A stretch of 64,000 bases of DNA from Halomonas sp. KG2 (lineage in GTDB: Bacteria > Pseudomonadota > Gammaproteobacteria > Pseudomonadales > Halomonadaceae), in NCBI GenBank assembly GCA_030440445.1, contig CP098528.1, positions 1,984,001 to 2,048,000 on the forward strand. Reading direction: 5' to 3'. The notes below the pieces were generated by a model. The model saw only the letters and a list, made by a program, of their open reading frames with translations, was not told the DNA's origin and made no database searches. Numbering within the stretch: position 1 is the first letter of the stretch; each line of letters starts with the position of its first letter. The translations under genes were made by a program, and so were the position numbers. Below are positions 58,627 through 64,000 of the stretch, piece by piece.

Positions 58627-60270
58627 ATGGCGCCCAAACTACCTCCTCAACACTCGCTGCAACATAGCTCCACTGCAGCGGCTGGCGGTCATTCTCATCA
58701 CGACCATGCGGCTCAGCCCAAAGGGATACTGCGATGGGTTCTGACAACCAACCATAAAGAAATTGGTTCTCTGTACCTGATTTTTTCTCTCACTATGTTT
58801 TTTGTTGGAGGCATATTTGCCCTAGTAGTGAGAGCCGAGCTATTTCAACCTGGTTTACAGCTTATAGAACCGGAATTTTTCAACCAAATGACCACCATGC
58901 ATGGATTAATCATGGTGTTTGCTGCGGTAATGCCAGCGTTTACTGGTCTAGCCAATTGGATGATTCCGCTTCAGATTGGTGCGCCGGATATGGCGCTGCC
59001 CAGGCTTAATAACTTTAGTTTCTGGCTGCTTCCGGTGGCGTTTACATTGCTACTTTCTACACTATTTATGCCGGGCGGCGGGCCCAATTTTGGCTGGACA
59101 TTTTATGCGCCATTATCGACGACTTACGCACCTGCCTCCACAACATTCTTTATTTTAGCCCTGCACATTGCAGGCATTAGCTCGATTCTTGGGGCTATAA
59201 ATATTATTGCGACCATTCTGAATATGCGCGCACCTGGAATGCGCATGATGGATATGCCGCTGTTCGTATGGACATGGTTAATTACGGCTTTTCTATTGAT
59301 TGCGGTAATGCCTGTACTAGCGGGCGTTATTACCATGATGCTGATGGATATTAACTTCGGTACCAGTTTCTTTGACGCCGCGGGTGGCGGTGATCCAGTG
59401 CTTTTCCAGCACTTATTTTGGTTCTTTGGCCATCCTGAAGTTTACATCATGATTTTGCCGGCTTTTGGTATTGTCTCAGCCATTATTCCTACCTTCGCGC
59501 GTAAGCCTTTGTTTGGATACGCATCAATGGTGTATGCCACGGCAGCTATCGCGCTGTTGTCATTTTTAGTGTGGGCACACCATATGTTTATCGTCGGCCT
59601 TCCGCTAACAGCGGAGCTATTTTTCATGTATTCGACCATGCTGATCGCTGTGCCCACTGGCGTGAAAGTGTTTAATTGGGTGACCACGCTGTTTCGTGGC
59701 TCGATCAGTTTTGAACCGCCCATGCTGTTTGCTTTGGCTTTCGTCGTGCTATTCACCATAGGCGGTTTCTCAGGACTAATGTTGGCTATTGCACCTGCGG
59801 ATTTCCAATATCACGATACCTACTTTGTCGTGGCGCATTTCCATTATGTGCTGGTGCCGGGGGCTATTTTTGCCATTATGGCTGGCGTCTACTATTGGCT
59901 ACCCAAATGGACAGGCCACTATCCTAACGAGCGACTTGCTCAATGCCATTTCTGGTGCTCTATTGTTGGCGTTAATCTAACGTTTTTCCCTATGCATTTC
60001 GCAGGCTTGGCGGGCATGCCAAGGCGTATTCCCGACTATGCATTACAATTTGCGGATTTCAATTTGCTCTCCAGCATTGGTGCCTTCTTTTTTGGAGCGT
60101 CACAGCTGATGTTTGTATTGGTTGTGGTGATGTGTGTGAGAGGAGGTAAAAAAGCACCAGCAAAAGCTTGGGAAGGCGCAGAAGACCTAGAATGGAGCGT
60201 CCCCAGTCCGGCACCGTTACACACCTTTGAAACACCGCCAGTATTTAACCGTACCCATCATCATGACTAA
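58627..60270 (+). CDS. coxA: Cytochrome c oxidase subunit I
   Basis: 547 residues, twelve membrane helices, haem a and a3-CuB. A His-rich N-terminus (H-S-H-H-D-H) precedes T-N-H-K-E-I-G. Haem-copper motifs are G-H-P-E-V-Y-I, H-H-M-F-I-V-G and H-F-H-Y-V-L. The ATG at 58627 (GGAG 6 bases upstream) is preferred over 58621, which has no space for a ribosome site. Proton-pumping terminal oxidase, co-transcribed with coxB. Confidence 0.97.
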   Translation: MAPKLPPQHSLQHSSTAAAGGHSHHDHAAQPKGILRWVLTTNHKEIGSLYLIFSLTMFFVGGIFALVVRAELFQPGLQLIEPEFFNQMTTMHGLIMVFAAVMPAFTGLANWMIPLQIGAPDMALPRLNNFSFWLLPVAFTLLLSTLFMPGGGPNFGWTFYAPLSTTYAPASTTFFILALHIAGISSILGAINIIATILNMRAPGMRMMDMPLFVWTWLITAFLLIAVMPVLAGVITMMLMDINFGTSFFDAAGGGDPVLFQHLFWFFGHPEVYIMILPAFGIVSAIIPTFARKPLFGYASMVYATAAIALLSFLVWAHHMFIVGLPLTAELFFMYSTMLIAVPTGVKVFNWVTTLFRGSISFEPPMLFALAFVVLFTIGGFSGLMLAIAPADFQYHDTYFVVAHFHYVLVPGAIFAIMAGVYYWLPKWTGHYPNERLAQCHFWCSIVGVNLTFFPMHFAGLAGMPRRIPDYALQFADFNLLSSIGAFFFGASQLMFVLVVVMCVRGGKKAPAKAWEGAEDLEWSVPSPAPLHTFETPPVFNRTHHHD

Positions 60271-60305
60271 TTAGCTGTCCATCAGTGAATGGTCTAGGGG
60301 GCTAT

Positions 60306-60896
60306 ATGGCAGTCAACGATACGGTGCAATCACTTGGGGTTAAACGGACAGTCATTCGTACAGTGGCGGCGCTAATTGGGATGTTTGCCTTTGCATTCGC
60401 ACTGGTTCCTCTTTATGACGTGTTTTGTAGTGTGACGGGCCTTAATGGCAAAGTGGATACAACGGCTAAAGCCATTATTCATGAAGAAGTTGATCAGTCC
60501 CGCTATATCACCGTGCAGTTCATTACCCGAGGTAGCGCGGGGTTACCATGGCGAATGAGCGTCGAAAACCGCCAAATGCGTGTGCACCCAGGTCAAACAG
60601 CTGAAGTTGATTTTACGTTTACCAACAACAGTCATGTCGAAAGTTGGGGGCGGGCTGTACCTAGCGTTTCTCCTTCAAGTGCTACGACGCATTTAAGAAA
60701 AATAAGCTGTTTCTGTTTCCAAGAGCAGCAGCTTCAAGGGGATGAGCGTTTGACGATTCCTCTGATATTCCAGCTAGCGCGTGATCTTCCTGAGGATATT
60801 AATACGATAACGCTGGTGTATACCTTGTATCCGGTTCATCACTTAGTAAAAGACATCTCGAAGAATGACAACAAAACGATAGGGGATTCGATATGA
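60306..60896 (+). CDS. ctaG: Cytochrome c oxidase assembly protein CtaG/Cox11
   Basis: 196 residues, one N-terminal membrane anchor and a periplasmic domain. Delivers copper to the CuB centre of subunit I. Cox11 signatures are F-V/A-L-V-P-L-Y-D-V-F-C, V-P-S-V-S-P and the copper-binding C-F-C-F-Q-E-Q. AGGGGG precedes the ATG at 60306. The stop overlaps the coxC start by 4 bases. Confidence 0.94.
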   Translation: MAVNDTVQSLGVKRTVIRTVAALIGMFAFAFALVPLYDVFCSVTGLNGKVDTTAKAIIHEEVDQSRYITVQFITRGSAGLPWRMSVENRQMRVHPGQTAEVDFTFTNNSHVESWGRAVPSVSPSSATTHLRKISCFCFQEQQLQGDERLTIPLIFQLARDLPEDINTITLVYTLYPVHHLVKDISKNDNKTIGDSI

Positions 60897-61750
60897 GTGG
60901 CGGCTACTATGTTCCTGCAAAGAGTCGATGGCCTATTCTAGGCTCGCTGGCGCTCGGGGCTATGATGGTGGGTACAGGAATTAAGCTTGTGTACGACACG
61001 GGTACCCCGTTCATGCTAATCGGTATGGCTTGTGTAATTACCGTCATGGGGTTTTGGTTCAGAGATGTTATTCACGAGTCAATGAGCGGATTGTACGATG
61101 CCCAAATGGATCGCTCGTTTCGATGGGGGATGGGCTGGTTTATTTTTTCGGAAGTGATGTTTTTTGCCGCATTTTTTGGCGCCTTATTTTACGTTAGAAC
61201 GTTCGCTATACCCTGGTTAGGTGGTGAAGGAGCAAAAGGTGTTTCTGCGTTACTTTGGCCTGATTTCGTCGCTCAGTGGCCGTTGTTAAACCCTCCTGAT
61301 TCGTCGGTGGCTGGCCCGGATAGTGTCTTAAGTCCATGGCAATTGCCGCTCGTCAATACGCTCATTTTGGTAACGTCGAGCATTACTTTGACGGTTGCAC
61401 ATGAAGCTTTGAAATTAGGCGAGCGTAAAACGTGCAGAAACTGGCTGGCAGGTACTGTATTGCTGGGCTGCTGTTTTATTATGATTCAGGGCGTCGAATA
61501 TTATGAAGCGTATAACCATTATGGTATTACGCTTGAGGCAGGGATCTTCGGCGCTACTTTCTTTATTCTAACGGGCTTTCACGGCGTTCATGTCATTATA
61601 GGTACGTTAATTTTAACCAGTATGTTGATACGTATACATAAAGGGCACTTTGCCCAAGATCATCATTTTGGTTTTGAAGCATCTTGTTGGTATTGGCACT
61701 TTGTAGATGTTGTATGGGTTGGCTTATTTATTTTTGTATACGTTTTCTAA
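60893..61750 (+). CDS. coxC: Cytochrome c oxidase subunit III
   Basis: 285 residues, seven membrane helices. Subunit III features are F-I-F-S-E-V-M-F-F-A-A-F-F, L-N-T-L-I-L-V-T-S-S, G-F-H-G-V-H-V and W-Y-W-H-F-V-D-V-V-W. It stabilises proton uptake in the oxidase. Start coupled to ctaG (ATGA). Followed by a gene on the opposite strand. Confidence 0.96.
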   Translation: MSGGYYVPAKSRWPILGSLALGAMMVGTGIKLVYDTGTPFMLIGMACVITVMGFWFRDVIHESMSGLYDAQMDRSFRWGMGWFIFSEVMFFAAFFGALFYVRTFAIPWLGGEGAKGVSALLWPDFVAQWPLLNPPDSSVAGPDSVLSPWQLPLVNTLILVTSSITLTVAHEALKLGERKTCRNWLAGTVLLGCCFIMIQGVEYYEAYNHYGITLEAGIFGATFFILTGFHGVHVIIGTLILTSMLIRIHKGHFAQDHHFGFEASCWYWHFVDVVWVGLFIFVYVF

Positions 61751-61754
61751 TCAA

Positions 61755-61946
61755 TTAGCCTAAATCTCCCGACCAGAAGCCAAACACTAACAAGGCCATG
61801 AGTAGGCATGTTAACCCAATGCGCCATTTAAGGGATGCTAGTAGCCGTCGCGAGCTGCTGTCATCCTTTAATAAAAAACCTGCGCCAGCCGCTAAGCTAG
61901 CGACTATTCCAATAAAAACTAGGCCAATGAGCAGCTTTAACCACAT
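61755..61946 (-). CDS. DUF2909 twin transmembrane protein
   Basis: 63 residues with two membrane helices flanking a short polar turn (K-D-D-S-S-S-R-R). This is the DUF2909 pattern, seen in the same spot of pseudomonad cox clusters. AAGAGG upstream of the ATG at 61946. It is antisense within the cox cluster: its stop is 5 bases from coxC's and its start codon overlaps the surf1 start on the other strand (CATG). Confidence 0.85.
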   Translation of the reverse strand: MWLKLLIGLVFIGIVASLAAGAGFLLKDDSSSRRLLASLKWRIGLTCLLMALLVFGFWSGDLG

Positions 61947-62655
61947 GACGAAAACCTCTTTTGGGTCGCAACGTCTATACGTCTGGTGTGTGTTTTGGGG
62001 CGTATTAGTTTCGCTAGGTATCTTCCTAGGACTATGGCAGTGGGAGCGTGCCGCTGACAAGCGAGTTTTGTTAGCCGCTCGGGAGGCAGCGCCTTTGGTC
62101 AAATCGCCTACTGCTATGCCAGAAGACGGGTCTGAGCTGCATTTGCAAGGAGAGTATCTTGCTAGTCACACGCTTTATCTGGATAACCGCATTGTAGACG
62201 GGCGTCTGGGCGTGGCTGTGTTAACGCCTTTCCGAGACAGTGCTGATCAGTTGTGGCTTATTCAGCGAGGGTTTATTGAGACAGGGCCAAGTAGGGCGGC
62301 GCCACAAGCGGATACTCCAGAGGGCAGCGTAACCGTTTCAGGCGAGTGGCAGGTTGCACGATCCGGTGGACCTCTATATGGCAAAAACAAGGAAGGGCTA
62401 AGACTGCAGCAGATCAGTTTAGCCCCGTGGGAATCAACATTGCCGGCCTTCACTTACACCGGCTGGCTACATGCTGACCAGGGGGAGGGGGTGTTTGCGC
62501 CCTGGTGGGAAGCTAACGTGATGCCGCCTAGTCGCCATCTTGGCTATGCTTTTCAATGGTGGGGGTTGGCGCTTGCTGCGACAGTGGTCATGGTGTTGGG
62601 GGGACGTCGCCTGCGCAAAGATAGTCTTACAAAAGATAGCCTTACAGGTTGCTGA
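61945..62655 (+). CDS. SURF1 family oxidase assembly protein
   Basis: 236 residues with one membrane helix at each end and the SURF1 periplasmic part (L-G-I-F-L-G-L-W-Q-W-E-R, G-E-Y-L...T-L-Y-L-D-N-R, R-G-F-I). Assists haem a insertion into subunit I. The frame is open upstream through the antisense DUF2909 gene; ATG 61945 best fits the family, and ATG 61927 is an alternative. No strong ribosome site is visible. Confidence 0.88.
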   Translation: MTKTSFGSQRLYVWCVFWGVLVSLGIFLGLWQWERAADKRVLLAAREAAPLVKSPTAMPEDGSELHLQGEYLASHTLYLDNRIVDGRLGVAVLTPFRDSADQLWLIQRGFIETGPSRAAPQADTPEGSVTVSGEWQVARSGGPLYGKNKEGLRLQQISLAPWESTLPAFTYTGWLHADQGEGVFAPWWEANVMPPSRHLGYAFQWWGLALAATVVMVLGGRRLRKDSLTKDSLTGC

Positions 62656-62665
62656 GGGGAAAAGC

Positions 62666-63172
62666 ATGGAGCAACGCCAGCCAGTTCGTTATCCGCGAGT
62701 TAAATTGTTGCTGATATTTGCAGCATTCGCGGCGCCTATTGTTACTGCGTGGATGATGTTGACATGGCAAATAGGCATACCTAGTGAAGATACTGCCCAT
62801 GGTCAAGTGCATGTCAGCGTACCAGTACTAGATGATTGGCCTCTGAGCACTCAACCCGAAAAAAATGATGCATGGACACTCGTATTTGACTGTACTTCTC
62901 TCTGTGATGAGCGCATGGATGAATTGTGGCGTCTGCATCGAGCGTTGGGTCGAGAAGCCCCTCGGTTAGAGCGACTGCGAATAGGCGGGAGTGCACAAGC
63001 GCTTCCAGGTGAAAAGGTTAGTCTTTGGCTGGCAGAACCTGCATGGCGAGAAGAAAATAGCGTCTGGCTAATGGATCCTTTCGGCAGGCCAGCGTTGTCA
63101 TTTAATAATGCAGTGCCCGCAGCTGATATTCTCGATGATATACGTCATTTGTTTAAGGTTAATCCGCTATAG
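62666..63172 (+). CDS. Hypothetical cox-cluster membrane protein
   Basis: 168 residues: one N-terminal membrane helix (L-L-L-I-F-A-A-F-A-A-P-I-V-T-A-W), then a periplasmic domain with F-D-C-T-S-L-C-D-E-R and W-L-M-D-P-F-G-R-P. The C-x3-C pair and the strand pattern recall SCO-like thioredoxin folds, but the family is not named with certainty. It occupies the same place as the hypothetical gene between surf1 and ctaA in Pseudomonas. GAGGGG before the ATG. Confidence 0.78.
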   Translation: MEQRQPVRYPRVKLLLIFAAFAAPIVTAWMMLTWQIGIPSEDTAHGQVHVSVPVLDDWPLSTQPEKNDAWTLVFDCTSLCDERMDELWRLHRALGREAPRLERLRIGGSAQALPGEKVSLWLAEPAWREENSVWLMDPFGRPALSFNNAVPAADILDDIRHLFKVNPL

Positions 63173-63226
63173 CGAAAATATATCGTTACTCTGCATGCTC
63201 GACCTCGCAGGTCGTAAGGAAGCAAC

Positions 63227-64000
63227 GTGCCATATTCTACTGAGCGGCGCTTACAATGGCTGAAACGTTTAACCTTGATCGGTACTGCGCTGACAGCGTT
63301 AGTGATTCTTGTGGGCGCATGGACGCGCTTAGTTGACGCTGGTTTGGGGTGCCCGGATTGGCCAGGTTGTTATGGGCGGCTGTTAGTCCCCGATGCCGAG
63401 CATGCTGCTCTACAACATCCGGATGTACCTCTTGTGCCTTTTAAAGCCTGGGTAGAGATGGCTCATCGGTATGTAGCAAGTTTTTTAGGGCTTATCGTTC
63501 TAAGCGTAGTGGCGCTAGGTTTTTCATTGCGCAAGCGTTCAGAGTTTCCATGGAAAGTAAGTATTGCTTTGCTCGTTGTTATTTTGCTTCAAGGCGCGTT
63601 TGGCGCTTTTACAGTGACGCTAAAGCTTTGGCCACAAGTGGTTACTTTGCATTTGTTGGGTGGGCTAAGTGTGCTGATGCTGTTTTTTTGGGTGCATTTG
63701 CGAATTCGGCTCAGCTTGACAAGACCTGCGCCCGCCTGTGCCGAGCATGCTTCTTTTCCCGCACGTTATACCTCTTCATTTAAGAATGCTAATGCGCTCT
63801 GGGTAATAGGCGTGTTGGTATTAGTTTTGCAGCTTGCTTTAGGTGGCTGGGTAACCAGCAACTATGCAGGTATTGCCTGCCAAGGGTTCCCGACCTGCAA
63901 TACGCAGTGGTGGCCAGAAATGGACATAAGCGAAGGCTTTCATCTGACACAAACTGTCGGCCCTAATTATTTACACGGACAGTTGCATGCCGATGCACGT
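63227..64000 (+). CDS. ctaA: Haem A synthase CtaA/COX15 type (3' end cut by window)
   Basis: Oxidises haem O to haem A for the oxidase encoded upstream. The frame begins with GTG at 63227 (TAAGGA 6 bases upstream) and stays open for 258 codons to the window end. Family features are W-T-R-L-V-D-A-G-L-G-C-P-D-W-P-G-C-Y-G near residues 34-52, M-A-H-R-Y-V-A-S with a haem-ligand His, and a second cysteine-containing loop A-G-I-A-C-Q-G-F-P-T-C-N. Later helices and the C-terminus lie outside the window. Confidence 0.93.
   Translation, partial: MPYSTERRLQWLKRLTLIGTALTALVILVGAWTRLVDAGLGCPDWPGCYGRLLVPDAEHAALQHPDVPLVPFKAWVEMAHRYVASFLGLIVLSVVALGFSLRKRSEFPWKVSIALLVVILLQGAFGAFTVTLKLWPQVVTLHLLGGLSVLMLFFWVHLRIRLSLTRPAPACAEHASFPARYTSSFKNANALWVIGVLVLVLQLALGGWVTSNYAGIACQGFPTCNTQWWPEMDISEGFHLTQTVGPNYLHGQLHADAR

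Overview
The window is a stretch of gammaproteobacterial chromosome, most probably from a Halomonas/Vreelandella-type member of the Halomonadaceae. The evidence is the 16S rRNA sequence, the rrn operon layout (16S-tRNA-Ile-tRNA-Ala-23S-5S), the Pseudomonas-like lexA-psrA-nagZ order, and the cytochrome c oxidase cluster laid out as in Pseudomonas. Nearly everything is ordinary chromosomal backbone. I see no insertion sequence, prophage, CRISPR array or defence island.

Layout. 1-1.9 kb: molybdenum cofactor genes (mobB cut by the window edge, a fused moaC-moaD, moaE). 1.9-5.4 kb: an RNase J-like nuclease, purU and a CbiM-like membrane protein. 5.5-9.4 kb: lexA, psrA, a signal-less YkuD-domain enzyme, a tiny coupled ORF, nagZ and hpt. 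9.4-15.4 kb: the divergent ppsR/ppsA pair, a membrane-anchored glycerophosphodiester phosphodiesterase and rraA. 15.6-23.3 kb: acnB, miaE and a 1301-residue BTAD/ATPase/TPR regulator. 23.3-25.8 kb: a tightly coupled queC-queE-queD-ykgJ operon. 26-31.1 kb: SRPBCC protein, DUF2789, L-asparaginase, CynX-type transporter, a hypothetical protein and rhlE. 31.4-36.2 kb: pqiABC and a CaxA-type Ca2+/Na+ antiporter. 36.4-41 kb: a relic of a cytochrome bd subunit I gene, cydD, cydC and an adenosine/adenine deaminase. 41.1-46.8 kb: the rrn operon. 46.9-53.9 kb: a palindromic repeat, then the purine catabolic operon xdhA-xdhB-xdhC-guaD with a divergent RutR-like regulator. 53.9-57.4 kb: hrpB and small proteins. 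57.5-64 kb: coxB-coxA-ctaG-coxC-(DUF2909 antisense)-surf1-hypothetical-ctaA, running off the end.

Links between genes. The molybdenum cofactor genes at the left edge supply the cofactor used by the xanthine dehydrogenase at 49-53 kb. Xanthine dehydrogenase, guanine deaminase and the adenosine/adenine deaminase are successive purine salvage/catabolism steps, and hpt recycles the bases. The YkuD enzyme and NagZ both fit cytoplasmic murein recycling. PpsR and PpsA form a regulator-target pair. CydDC would normally serve a cytochrome bd oxidase whose gene has decayed next to it, while the aa3-type oxidase cluster is intact.

Most notable observations: the cydA relic in front of cydDC; an in-frame MoaC-MoaD fusion; a degenerate second tRNA-Ile in the rRNA spacer; a two-repeat QueD whose active-site motifs are split between the halves; perfect or near-perfect operators for the RutR-like and PsrA regulators; a 30-codon ORF coupled to nagZ; divergent genes whose start codons share CATG; and structured leaders before rhlE and queC. 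I found no clear novel multi-gene system. The best candidates for undescribed biology are the large BTAD-cyclase-like-ATPase regulator, the split-site QueD and the small coupled ORF.
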